64,000 bases of DNA, taken from NCBI GenBank assembly GCA_049596815.1, contig JBMYLY010000001.1, positions 1-64,000 of the forward strand. Reading direction: 5' to 3'. Positions within the stretch are counted from its first letter, which is position 1. Every line of letters begins with the position of its first letter. The stretch comes from UBA724 sp049596815 (GTDB taxonomy: Bacteria > Bacteroidota > Bacteroidia > Flavobacteriales > Flavobacteriaceae). Below the pieces are notes generated by a model. It saw nothing but the letters and a program-made list of their open reading frames with translations. It did not search any database and was not told the origin of the DNA. This document shows, one piece after another, positions 9,262 through 16,678 of the stretch. The translations under genes were made by a program, and so were the position numbers.

Positions 9262-9669
9262 ATGGCGAAAAAATCTTGGGAGGAAAAGTTTAACAAGAAA
9301 TCTGATTTTGAAATCAAAACCATTGATCGATCTTTTTGGGGGTATCATGCTGGCTCAAAAATATTGATTCCAACCCCTTTGTTAATTCAAGAGTATATCA
9401 ATCAGATTGAATCAGGAAATCAAGTAGCAGTTGAAAGAATGAGAAACGATTTGGCCATTGAGATTGGGGCTGATTTTACATGCCCAATGACCACCGGGAT
9501 TTTTCTACGGGTTGTGGCTGAAGTCAACTATGAGAGGTTGACCCGCAACAACGACAGTGAAATTTCCCCCTTTTGGAGAGTCGTAGACCCTAAAAGTAAA
9601 CTAGCAGATAAACTTTCGTTCGGAAAAGAAATCATCATTGAGAAAAGAGCAGCAGAGCAAGCTTCTTGA
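9262..9669 (+). CDS. MGMT/alkyltransferase-like fold protein without the reactive cysteine
   Basis: This 135-residue protein follows the layout of the C-terminal DNA-binding domain of O6-alkylguanine-DNA alkyltransferase. It has a helical segment with IPTPLLIQEYINQI, a DNA-reading-helix-like part (IGADFTCPMTTGIFLRV), then SPFWRVV where true MGMTs have PCHRV. A tail resembling the post-active-site region follows (LADKLSFGKEIIIEKRAAE). Both the acceptor Cys and the adjacent His are replaced (by F and W), so alkyl transfer by that chemistry is impossible. It could bind lesions as alkyltransferase-like (ATL) proteins do, or be a structural relative. It converges on the NifU-domain gene with a 4-bp gap. 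Confidence 0.6.
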   Translation: MAKKSWEEKFNKKSDFEIKTIDRSFWGYHAGSKILIPTPLLIQEYINQIESGNQVAVERMRNDLAIEIGADFTCPMTTGIFLRVVAEVNYERLTRNNDSEISPFWRVVDPKSKLADKLSFGKEIIIEKRAAEQAS

Positions 9670-9673
9670 TGAT

Positions 9674-9904
9674 CTAATTTACTTTGACCACTTTTTTGAT
9701 TTGAGGGGCGTATTTTTTGATGGTCGTTTCCACACCCAACTGTAAAGTCATCTGGTTGACAGAACAGGCAATGCAATTGCCTTGAAGCTCTACGATTACT
9801 GTGTCACCTTCGATAGCAACCAAAGAAATATCTCCACCATCATTGACCAAAAAAGGGCGGATTTCTTCAAGGGCTTTTTCTACAAGTTGTTCTAGTTCTA
9901 CCAT
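9674..9904 (-). CDS. NifU C-terminal-domain Fe-S scaffold/carrier protein
   Basis: This 76-residue protein corresponds to the NifU C-terminal domain (NfuA-type). VNDGGDISLVAIEGDTVIV is followed by the CxxC cluster ligands in GNCIACSVNQMTL, which bind a transient Fe-S cluster in a dimer for delivery to apoproteins. It starts 5 bp after the Mrp/ApbC stop and is almost certainly co-transcribed with it. A scaffold and a P-loop carrier side by side support a joint Fe-S assembly function. The length is normal for a stand-alone domain. Confidence 0.92.
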   Translation of the reverse strand: MVELEQLVEKALEEIRPFLVNDGGDISLVAIEGDTVIVELQGNCIACSVNQMTLQLGVETTIKKYAPQIKKVVKVN

Positions 9905-9909
9905 CGTTT

Positions 9910-11040
9910 TTAGGTTTTTTGAACGGCAGCACAGCCTGCCATAGTGGTTATTTTAATCGCCTCTGTAGGAGGAAGTTCTTCATTGCGTTTGACCAGTTCG
10001 CTGACCAAATTACGTGTTACTTCCACAAACTGCTCAGATATAGGGCTGTTTTCCTGCAATACAGCCGGTCGGCCTACATCGCCTGCCTCACGTACGCTTT
10101 GCACCAAAGGCAGTGCTCCCAAAAAAGGAACCTCCAAATCAGTGGCTAAATATTTTGCCCCGCCTTTACCAAAGATATAGTATTTGTTATCTGGCAATTC
10201 TTCGGGGGTGAAATAGGCCATGTTCTCAATAATTCCCAAAACAGGTACTTGTATACTGTCTTGTTTAAACATTGCAACACCCTTTTTGGCATCGGCCAAT
10301 GCCACTGCTTGAGGCGTGCTCACAACTGCCGCTCCTGTGATGGGCAAAGACTGCATAATGCTCAAGTGAATATCTCCAGTTCCCGGTGGCAAATCAATCA
10401 GTAAAAAATCTAATGTACCCCAATCAGCATCAAAAATCATCTGATTAAGGGCTTTGGCAGCCATCGGACCACGCCATATCACCGCTTGGTCAGGTTCCGT
10501 AAAAAAACCTATCGATAGCAACTTGATTCCATAATTGGAAACTGGTTTCATCTTAGACTTCCCATCTACCGTGACGGCCAAGGGGCGCTCATAAGCCACA
10601 TCGAACATCATGGGTATGGAAGGCCCGTAAATATCTGCATCAAGTATTCCTACTTTAAAACCCATTTCGGCCAAGGTAATGGCCAAATTCGCAGTCACAG
10701 TCGATTTACCAACACCACCTTTTCCAGAGGCCACCGCTACGATATTCTGAATACCCGGAATGGACTTGCCTTTTGTAGGCACAGCTGCTTTGGGAGGGGC
10801 AGCTGCTTTGCTGTTAACCTGAATTTTCAACTGATTGCCAAAACGTTCTTGGATAGCCTCCACTACGACTGCCTCGGTTTTTTTGCGCGCTTGTAAACTC
10901 GGGCTAGGAAGGGCCATGTCTATGATGAGTTCATCACCAAAAATTTGAAGGTTGGTAAGTCCACCTATGGCTCCCAGCGTTTGGTCTGTGCCGTGGACGG
11001 TAAGCTTGTTTATGAGGTCTTCGATTTCGGACTTGCGCAC
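9910..11040 (-). CDS. apbC: Mrp/ApbC family P-loop ATPase, Fe-S cluster carrier
   Basis: This 376-residue protein has an N-terminal MIP18/DUF59 domain (about 1-80). A Pro/Ala/Lys linker (about 82-94) leads to a ParA/MinD-type ATPase domain with the deviant Walker A SGKGGVGKST (about 104-113), DADIYGPS and LIDLPPGTGD. The family loads Fe-S clusters onto target proteins using ATP. Most Mrp proteins have a CxxC pair after the ENM motif. Here that segment reads ENMAYFTPEELPDNKYYIFG with no cysteine, leaving a lone Cys near the C-terminus (MAGCAAV). It is in an operon with the NifU-domain gene and has its own promoter. Confidence 0.93.
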   Translation of the reverse strand: MRKSEIEDLINKLTVHGTDQTLGAIGGLTNLQIFGDELIIDMALPSPSLQARKKTEAVVVEAIQERFGNQLKIQVNSKAAAPPKAAVPTKGKSIPGIQNIVAVASGKGGVGKSTVTANLAITLAEMGFKVGILDADIYGPSIPMMFDVAYERPLAVTVDGKSKMKPVSNYGIKLLSIGFFTEPDQAVIWRGPMAAKALNQMIFDADWGTLDFLLIDLPPGTGDIHLSIMQSLPITGAAVVSTPQAVALADAKKGVAMFKQDSIQVPVLGIIENMAYFTPEELPDNKYYIFGKGGAKYLATDLEVPFLGALPLVQSVREAGDVGRPAVLQENSPISEQFVEVTRNLVSELVKRNEELPPTEAIKITTMAGCAAVQKT

Positions 11041-11069
11041 AGTGTTTTCTTTAAAATGATTCTAAATTG

Positions 11070-11077
11070 CAAATATA
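11070..11077 (-). promoter_or_regulatory. -7 element TATATTTG for apbC-nifU
   Basis: The plus strand reads CAAATATA, so the minus strand carries TATATTTG, a perfect TAnnTTTG box, 29 bp before the apbC start codon. It sits in the short gap after the upstream gene's stop. A TTG -33 box at the canonical distance was not evident. Confidence 0.5.
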
Positions 11078-11093
11078 GGGCATCTGCACCAAC

Positions 11094-11432
11094 CTACACA
11101 GCATCAGTAGGTTTCCAAAAAACAGTTTCAAAATCTACAATTTGATCATCGACAATCTGGTGCCCTTCTTGCTCTAACAATTGCTGCATAACCCTAGGGC
11201 CACCAAAATGATGCTTTCCAGTTAGCATTCCTGTTCTATTGACCACCCTATGGGCAGGCACGTCGGGGCGTGTATGGGCAGCATTCATGGCCCAGCCTAC
11301 CATCCGCGCAGATCTTCGTGCTCCAAGACATTCAGCGATGGCACCATAGGTGCTCACACGGCCTTCAGGTATCTGCCGAACCACTTCGTATACACGCAAA
11401 AAGAAATCCGAAGAAGTGTTATGGGGCATCAA
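11094..11432 (-). CDS. Alkyltransferase-like protein (ATL; MGMT family, Cys to Ala)
   Basis: This 112-residue protein is a clear MGMT-family DNA-binding domain. It has VYEVVRQIPEGRVSTYGAIA, the arginine-finger/recognition-helix segment RSARMVGWAMNAA, and VPAHRVVNRTGML. The acceptor cysteine of the PCHRV motif is alanine, which defines ATL proteins. Known ATLs bind O6-alkylguanine, flip the base and hand the lesion to nucleotide excision repair without repairing it themselves. The gene overlaps the 3' end of trmB by 14 bp and is the last gene of the phoB/phoR-like, trmB, atl run. The family is certain; the repair role is from family knowledge. Confidence 0.9.
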   Translation of the reverse strand: MMPHNTSSDFFLRVYEVVRQIPEGRVSTYGAIAECLGARRSARMVGWAMNAAHTRPDVPAHRVVNRTGMLTGKHHFGGPRVMQQLLEQEGHQIVDDQIVDFETVFWKPTDAV

Positions 11433-12096
11433 AAGAGAATTTTAGGTAAGTAATGGGGATGTCTTGGTCCAAATACATGGATTCATAAAAGGTTTGAATG
11501 GCGGTGACTTCTTTAGGGGCATGTACATATTTATACACATCGTGATGTGCCATAATGGGAGGAATGCCCAAACCTTGTAGGACACCCAAAGTGTAGCCAT
11601 GCAAAAAAGAGGAATCTGTTTTGAGATGCACCACGCCTTTTTGTCGAAGGATGTTTTTGTATTTGGATAAAAAATCAGGGTTTGTCAGTCGGTGTTTGGT
11701 GCGCTTGTACTTGAGTTGAGGGTCAGGAAAAGTGAGCCATATTTCAGAAACTTCATCAATGCCAAAAACATGTTCTATGAGCTCTATTTGTGTGCGTACA
11801 AAAGCCACATTGGGCAGGTTTTCTTCCAAAGCGGTCTTGGCGCCTCTCCAGAACCGTGCCCCTTTAATATCTATTCCAATAAAATTTAACTCAGGATGAG
11901 CTTTGGCCAAGGCTACCGTATACTCTCCCTTACCGCACCCGAGTTCTACAACCAAAGGGTTATCATTTCCAAAAAATTTGTTCCAATGGCCTTTATGCTC
12001 AAAAGTATTTGCAATCAATGCTTCGCGAGTGGGCTGTAGCACATTGGCAAAAGATTCGTTCTCTCTAAATCGCTTGAGTTTGTTTTTACTTCCCAT
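11419..12096 (-). CDS. trmB: tRNA (guanine-N7-)-methyltransferase
   Basis: This is a 225-residue SAM-dependent enzyme that makes m7G46 in the tRNA variable loop. The SAM-binding motif is VVELGCGKGEYTVALA (about residues 49-64). FIGIDIKGARFWRGAK and the diagnostic SEIWLTFPDPQLKYKRTKHR (about 120-140) follow. Length and motifs match bacterial TrmB. It lies 10 bp after the histidine kinase stop and overlaps the atl start, so it sits inside a four-gene transcriptional run. Confidence 0.96.
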   Translation of the reverse strand: MGSKNKLKRFRENESFANVLQPTREALIANTFEHKGHWNKFFGNDNPLVVELGCGKGEYTVALAKAHPELNFIGIDIKGARFWRGAKTALEENLPNVAFVRTQIELIEHVFGIDEVSEIWLTFPDPQLKYKRTKHRLTNPDFLSKYKNILRQKGVVHLKTDSSFLHGYTLGVLQGLGIPPIMAHHDVYKYVHAPKEVTAIQTFYESMYLDQDIPITYLKFSFDAP

Positions 12097-12106
12097 GGGA
12101 TATGAT

Positions 12107-13168
12107 TTATTCTGCTTCGCTTTGTAAAAGGGCAGCTTTTTTCAAAGTAAAGGAAAACTGTGACCCAATCTGCGGTTGGCTTTCCACAAAAATCTCTTCT
12201 TGGTGGGCCTCTATAATATGCTTTACGATAGATAGCCCCAAACCTGAACCACCCTCTTTACGGCTTCCGCTTTTGTCGACCCTGTAAAAACGCTCAAAAA
12301 GTCGGGGAATATGCATTTTCTCAATCCCGTCTCCATTGTCAGCAATGCGCACAATGATTCGATTATGGTCATAGGGCTCAATTCGCACCTCTGTGGTGCC
12401 TTTTTCCTTACCATACTTCAAGGAGTTCATCACCAAATTGGTCAGTACTTGTTGAATACGCTCCTCATCGGCATAAACCTCAACGGGCTTGGTGTATTCC
12501 CTATCAAACTCTAAAGAGATTTTTGATTTTTGGGCACGCATTTCCAATAATTCAAATACGTTTTTAATCAATGCTACTATATCAAAATAGCTTTCCTCCA
12601 AAGCTGTGTTTCCAGTCTCCAATTGGGTCAATAAATCCAAGTCTTTGACGATATAATTGAGGCGTTCCACCCCTTTACTGGCGCGGTTTAGGTATTTTTT
12701 GTTGATGTTCTTGTCTTCCAAGGCGCCATCTAAGAGGGTAAGAATATAACCCTGCACAGTAAATAGCGGAGTTTTCAACTCATGGGCCACATTTCCTAAG
12801 AATTCCTTTCGAAAAGCGTCCAAGTCTTTTAAGCTATCGATTTCCAACTTCCTTTTGGCAACTGCATCTTGTACCTCTGCAACCAAATCTTCCATGTCCA
12901 TGGTTTCTTCTTTGGGCACATACGGATTGTCTGGCACCATATTGTTGTAGAGACGGGTAAGCTGGTGATAGATAGCGCGTTGTATGGTTCTACCTAAAAT
13001 AAAATATCCGACGAGCCCCATCAATAGGGCAACGCCCAAATGGGTTTCTATATGAGAAAACCCAAGCGCATACCCAAAAACAACAGCATTGGAAATAAGG
13101 CTCAAGAAAAATATAAGTAATGCGCAAACAAAAGATAAGGTTTTAGAAGAATAAGTACGCTTTGCCAT
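12107..13168 (-). CDS. Two-component sensor histidine kinase (PhoR-like)
   Basis: This 353-residue membrane kinase has two closely spaced N-terminal TM helices (about 8-32 and 40-60) with almost no periplasmic loop, so it has no obvious extracellular sensor. A linker leads to the HisKA H-box FLGNVAHELKTPLFTVQGY (phospho-acceptor His near residue 128). The HATPase domain has an N-box (MNSLKYGKE), DNGDGIEK and the G2 box GGSGLGLSIVKHI. It starts 5 bp after the response regulator gene, its presumed partner. The architecture matches the PhoR-like kinases widespread in Bacteroidota. Confidence 0.94.
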   Translation of the reverse strand: MAKRTYSSKTLSFVCALLIFFLSLISNAVVFGYALGFSHIETHLGVALLMGLVGYFILGRTIQRAIYHQLTRLYNNMVPDNPYVPKEETMDMEDLVAEVQDAVAKRKLEIDSLKDLDAFRKEFLGNVAHELKTPLFTVQGYILTLLDGALEDKNINKKYLNRASKGVERLNYIVKDLDLLTQLETGNTALEESYFDIVALIKNVFELLEMRAQKSKISLEFDREYTKPVEVYADEERIQQVLTNLVMNSLKYGKEKGTTEVRIEPYDHNRIIVRIADNGDGIEKMHIPRLFERFYRVDKSGSRKEGGSGLGLSIVKHIIEAHQEEIFVESQPQIGSQFSFTLKKAALLQSEAE

Positions 13169-13173
13169 AGAAT

Positions 13174-13857
13174 TTAGACTACATACTTATACCCCACTCC
13201 TTTAACAGTCTTAAAGTGTCGATCGCCAATTTTTTCACGTAGTTTTCGGATGTGTACATCAATGGTGCGGCCGCCAACAATCACCTCATTGCCCCAAACT
13301 CGGTCTAAGATAACCTCGCGCTCAAAAACTTTGTTGGGTTTGCTGGCCAGCAATGCCAACAACTCAAATTCTTTTCTGGGCAACAACTTTTCAGAACCGG
13401 CATATACAATTTTGTATTCCTCACGATTGATAACCAAATCTCCGGCTTGGATAACATCAGCATGCTCATTTCCTTTTTTTACACGGCGCAACAAGGATTT
13501 CACTTTACTGACCAACACTTTAGGCTTGACAGGTTTGGTAATATAATCATCAGCACCTGCCTCCAGTCCAGCCACTTGCGAATAGTCTTCGCTACGTGCG
13601 GTCAAAAAGACAGCTATCATATCACTGAGTTGGGGTATTTTCCGCAGTTGTTCACAGGTTTCAATACCGTCCATCTCGGGCATCATCACATCGAGAAGAG
13701 TGAGATGTGGTAGGTGTTTTTTGGCTTTGGTGAGCGCCTCTACTCCGTTTTTGGCGGTAAACACTTGATAGCCTTCATTGGTCAAATTGTAACTGACGAT
13801 TTCCAGGATGTCTGGCTCGTCGTCAACAAGCAAGATTTTTATGTCCTTTTTTTTCAT
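13174..13857 (-). CDS. OmpR/PhoB-family response regulator
   Basis: This 227-residue regulator has a receiver domain (KILLVDDEPDILEIV, phospho-acceptor Asp in LTLLDVMMPEMDG near residue 56, Lys in YITKPVKPK). A winged-helix DNA-binding domain follows (about 130-227, ending GDRHFKTVKGVGYKYVV). It heads the transcript that also carries the cognate kinase, trmB and the ATL gene. Targets are unknown. Confidence 0.95.
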   Translation of the reverse strand: MKKKDIKILLVDDEPDILEIVSYNLTNEGYQVFTAKNGVEALTKAKKHLPHLTLLDVMMPEMDGIETCEQLRKIPQLSDMIAVFLTARSEDYSQVAGLEAGADDYITKPVKPKVLVSKVKSLLRRVKKGNEHADVIQAGDLVINREEYKIVYAGSEKLLPRKEFELLALLASKPNKVFEREVILDRVWGNEVIVGGRTIDVHIRKLREKIGDRHFKTVKGVGYKYVV

Positions 13858-13871
13858 TGGCCTTCAAATTC

Positions 13872-13879
13872 CAAATGTA
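13872..13879 (-). promoter_or_regulatory. -7 element TACATTTG for the response-regulator operon
   Basis: The plus-strand CAAATGTA gives TACATTTG on the minus strand, a perfect TAnnTTTG match 14 bp before the start codon at 13857. The leader would be very short. No -33 TTG at 17-23 bp was seen. Confidence 0.45.
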
Positions 13880-13955
13880 ACTAATTTTTTTTGGCGTACA
13901 GAGACCGAAACAATTTTTTAACCTTAAAAAAGTACTGAATTAACACAGATGTTGT

Positions 13956-13963
13956 TATTTTTG
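13956..13963 (+). promoter_or_regulatory. -7 element TATTTTTG, likely leaderless start
   Basis: TATTTTTG matches TAnnTTTG and ends 5 bp before the GTG start at 13969. Transcription would begin at or within a few bases of the start codon. The -33 box is not evident. Confidence 0.45.
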
Positions 13964-13968
13964 GTAAT

Positions 13969-14925
13969 GTGCAATTTTACAATCCAAATAGTAGTTTTGA
14001 CAAACAAACACTTGCCCTTTTCAGGCATCAGTTTGAGCACAACACTACCTACCGTTCTTTTTGTGACCTGCTAAATAAGACACCAACCGAAACAGACCGT
14101 ATTACCGAAATTCCTTTTTTACCCATCTCTTTTTTTAAATCCCACCGAGTCAGTACTGGCTCAAAAGAACATACCCATGCTTTTGTGAGCAGCGGCACCA
14201 GTGGCAATCATAGCACGCATTATGTACAAGACATTGGGTTGTATGAGGAAAGTTGTCTCACTGCTTTTGAACAATTTTATGGCTCGGCTGACCAATATGC
14301 TGTCATTGGACTTTTGCCGGGCTATTTAGAAAGGCCTGATTCGTCATTGATTTATATGGTACAACAGCTGGTCGAATCCTCTAATGATAGTGACAGTGGA
14401 TTTTATTTGGACCAGTACAAAGAATTGCATGACGTACTCTTGGAGCGAGAGGCCGCAAACAAAAAAACTCTCCTGATTGGGGTGAGCTTTGCCTTACTGG
14501 ATTTTGCAGAATCCTTCCCTTGCCAAGTCCCCTCCACCATAGTGATGGAAACAGGGGGTATGAAGGGTCGAAGAAAAGAACTACTCAGAGAAGAACTTCA
14601 TAGAATACTAAAACAAAGACTGGGTGTAGGCCAAATACATTCCGAATATGGCATGACAGAATTGTTATCCCAAGCCTACGCGCCCAAAAATGGGGTGTTC
14701 TTCCCCCCGCCATGGATGCGTGTGTTGGTGCGCAATCCCCATGACCCGTTCGACGTAAAACAAAACGGAAAAGGCTGTTTGAATATCATCGATTTGGCCA
14801 ATCGTAATTCATGCGGTTTTATCGCAACCGATGATTTGGGCGAAGTTCATGCAGATGGCAGCTTTGAAGTATTGGGCCGTTTTGATGCCGCTGATGTGCG
14901 CGGTTGCAACCTGATGATCAGTTAA
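13969..14925 (+). CDS. LuxE-like acyl-protein synthetase / acyltransferase-like protein
   Basis: This 318-residue protein starts with GTG; no in-frame ATG lies nearby. It resembles LuxE and the AMP-forming ANL superfamily. There is a nucleotide-binding-type loop SSGTSGNHSTHYV (near residue 72), METGGMKGRRKEL (about 193), the substrate/AMP segment SEYGMTELLSQAY (about 224) and TDDLGEV followed by GRFD near the C-terminus. These suggest acyl or aryl adenylate formation, as in LuxE activation of fatty acids. No luxCD genes accompany it, so it is not a bioluminescence gene; it may serve lipid or polysaccharide acylation. Its 3' end overlaps tyrS by 8 bp, convergently. Confidence 0.8.
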   Translation: MQFYNPNSSFDKQTLALFRHQFEHNTTYRSFCDLLNKTPTETDRITEIPFLPISFFKSHRVSTGSKEHTHAFVSSGTSGNHSTHYVQDIGLYEESCLTAFEQFYGSADQYAVIGLLPGYLERPDSSLIYMVQQLVESSNDSDSGFYLDQYKELHDVLLEREAANKKTLLIGVSFALLDFAESFPCQVPSTIVMETGGMKGRRKELLREELHRILKQRLGVGQIHSEYGMTELLSQAYAPKNGVFFPPPWMRVLVRNPHDPFDVKQNGKGCLNIIDLANRNSCGFIATDDLGEVHADGSFEVLGRFDAADVRGCNLMIS

Positions 14926-16213
14926 AAATTACCAAGAAGTAACTTTTCTTACCCCTTTGTAGTAACAAATATTTATCGCAAATAAGATCTGAAGAAGTAG
15001 CCACAAACGCATCATCTATCTTCTCTTTGTTGACAGAAATAGAACGTTCTTGCAAAGCACGACGCGCAGCTCCGTTGGAGGCTAAAAATCCGGTAGCACC
15101 TGCCAGCAAATTGATTATAGAAATACCTTGATCCAAGTCAGCACGCTCTAGAGTCGCCTGAGGGACACCTGCGAACACATCGAGTAGGGTTTGCTCGTCC
15201 AAAGTTTTAAGCGCATCCGACGTGGCATTCCCAAAAAGAATTTGCGCCGCCTGCACAGCATTTGCGCGGTCTTCCTCAGAGTGCACCATACGGGTGACCT
15301 CATCAGCCAAAGTACGTTGTAACAGCCTTTGGTGTGGGGCTTCATTGTGAGATTTAATTACATCTTGAATCTCGCTTTGGTCAAGAAAGGTAAATATTTT
15401 GATATAGTGCTCCGCATCCCCATCAGAAGTGTTGAGCCAATATTGATAAAAGCTGTAAGGAGAAGTTTTTTGTTTGTCCAACCACACATTGCCACCTTCA
15501 GACTTTCCAAACTTGGTGCCATCGGCTTTGGTAATCAGAGGGCAGGTAATGGCATAGGCTTTACCGGAAAGTTTTCTACGAATGAGCTCAGTCCCTGTGG
15601 TGATGTTCCCCCATTGATCGCTCCCGCCCATTTGTAACAAACAGTTGTGATGCTCATAGAGATGAAGAAAATCATAACCTTGAATAAGTTGGTAAGTAAA
15701 TTCCGTGAAAGACATCCCCTCTTTGGCATCAGCACCCAAGCGTTTCTTAACAGAATCTTTGGCCATCATGTAGTTTACTGTGAGGTGCTTTCCGATATCA
15801 CGAGCAAAATCGATTAGCGAAAAACGAGACATCCAGTCGTAATTGTTGACCAAGACTGCTGCGTTTGCTTTGTCACTGTCAAAATCCAAAAACCTACCCA
15901 ATTGGGTTTTGAGTGCAGTTACATTTCTATCCAAAGTTTCCCCATCGAGTAGGTTGCGCTCAGCCGATTTTCCCGATGGATCGCCAATCATTCCCGTGGC
16001 ACCGCCTACCAATGCAATCGGTTTGTGACCCGCCCTTTGGAAGTGCATTAAAATCATGATTTGGACAAGACTACCGATGTGCAAGGAATCTGCGGTAGGG
16101 TCAAATCCTATATAACCGGCAGTTACGCCTTCAGAAAGCACCTTGTCGGTATCGGGCATTATGTCGTGGATCATACCACGCCATTTCAGTTCTTCAACAA
16201 AATTTTTGGCCAT
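14918..16213 (-). CDS. tyrS: Tyrosyl-tRNA synthetase
   Basis: This 431-residue class I synthetase charges tRNA-Tyr. It has the HIGH-type motif (DSLHIGSL, near residue 40), GGATGMIGDPSGKS, the tyrosine pocket segment YQLIQGYDFLHLY, and the KMSKS-type loop KFGKSEGG (about 230). A C-terminal S4 RNA-binding domain covers about 365-431. Length is normal. It has its own promoter and converges on the LuxE-like gene. Confidence 0.97.
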   Translation of the reverse strand: MAKNFVEELKWRGMIHDIMPDTDKVLSEGVTAGYIGFDPTADSLHIGSLVQIMILMHFQRAGHKPIALVGGATGMIGDPSGKSAERNLLDGETLDRNVTALKTQLGRFLDFDSDKANAAVLVNNYDWMSRFSLIDFARDIGKHLTVNYMMAKDSVKKRLGADAKEGMSFTEFTYQLIQGYDFLHLYEHHNCLLQMGGSDQWGNITTGTELIRRKLSGKAYAITCPLITKADGTKFGKSEGGNVWLDKQKTSPYSFYQYWLNTSDGDAEHYIKIFTFLDQSEIQDVIKSHNEAPHQRLLQRTLADEVTRMVHSEEDRANAVQAAQILFGNATSDALKTLDEQTLLDVFAGVPQATLERADLDQGISIINLLAGATGFLASNGAARRALQERSISVNKEKIDDAFVATSSDLICDKYLLLQRGKKSYFLVIFN

Positions 16214-16229
16214 TGAATGATATTAACTA

Positions 16230-16237
16230 CAAATATA
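16230..16237 (-). promoter_or_regulatory. -7 element TATATTTG for tyrS
   Basis: The plus-strand CAAATATA is TATATTTG on the minus strand, 16 bp before the tyrS ATG at 16213. It is a perfect TAnnTTTG element with a very short predicted leader. Confidence 0.5.
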
Positions 16238-16288
16238 ACGCACCCAACACAAAAGACTGAGCCGAACTCAATTTTAGAAACTATTTTC

Positions 16289-16678
16289 TTATTTATTGGG
16301 TTTTTTATCAGAGAGCAACTGTACCTTTCCCTTATCTAATTTTTGAGTCTTTTCACTTCCCACTAGGCTGTCTTTTTGAGATTTCAACAACACTTCGGCG
16401 CGCTCCACAATGCTCAGATATAATTTCGGATGGGCCGCATAGTAGGCGTTGCTGAGTGCAAACTGCAGACTATCTATGCCGTGATAACCATAGAATGAGG
16501 GATTGACATCCATGACTTCTTTACCATCTGAGGGACGAAAACCTCTACTGGCATTAATGACAGACAACTCATATAAGAGCTCTGCCATTTTATCTTCTCC
16601 AATCAGGTTATCAGGTTTGTCCACATTGGGATTACACGCTACCAATAAAATTAACAATATGACTACAACTGGTTTCAT
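16289..16678 (-). CDS. DUF4296 family lipoprotein
   Basis: This is a 129-residue lipoprotein with lipobox LVAC at about residues 12-15. The mature part (KMAELLYELSVINASRG and FYGYHGIDSLQFALSNAYYA) matches DUF4296 proteins of Bacteroidota. The function is unknown. Its start overlaps the dihydroorotase stop by 4 bp, the usual place for this family. The C-terminal third is Lys-rich and probably flexible. Confidence 0.8.
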   Translation of the reverse strand: MKPVVVILLILLVACNPNVDKPDNLIGEDKMAELLYELSVINASRGFRPSDGKEVMDVNPSFYGYHGIDSLQFALSNAYYAAHPKLYLSIVERAEVLLKSQKDSLVGSEKTQKLDKGKVQLLSDKKPNK

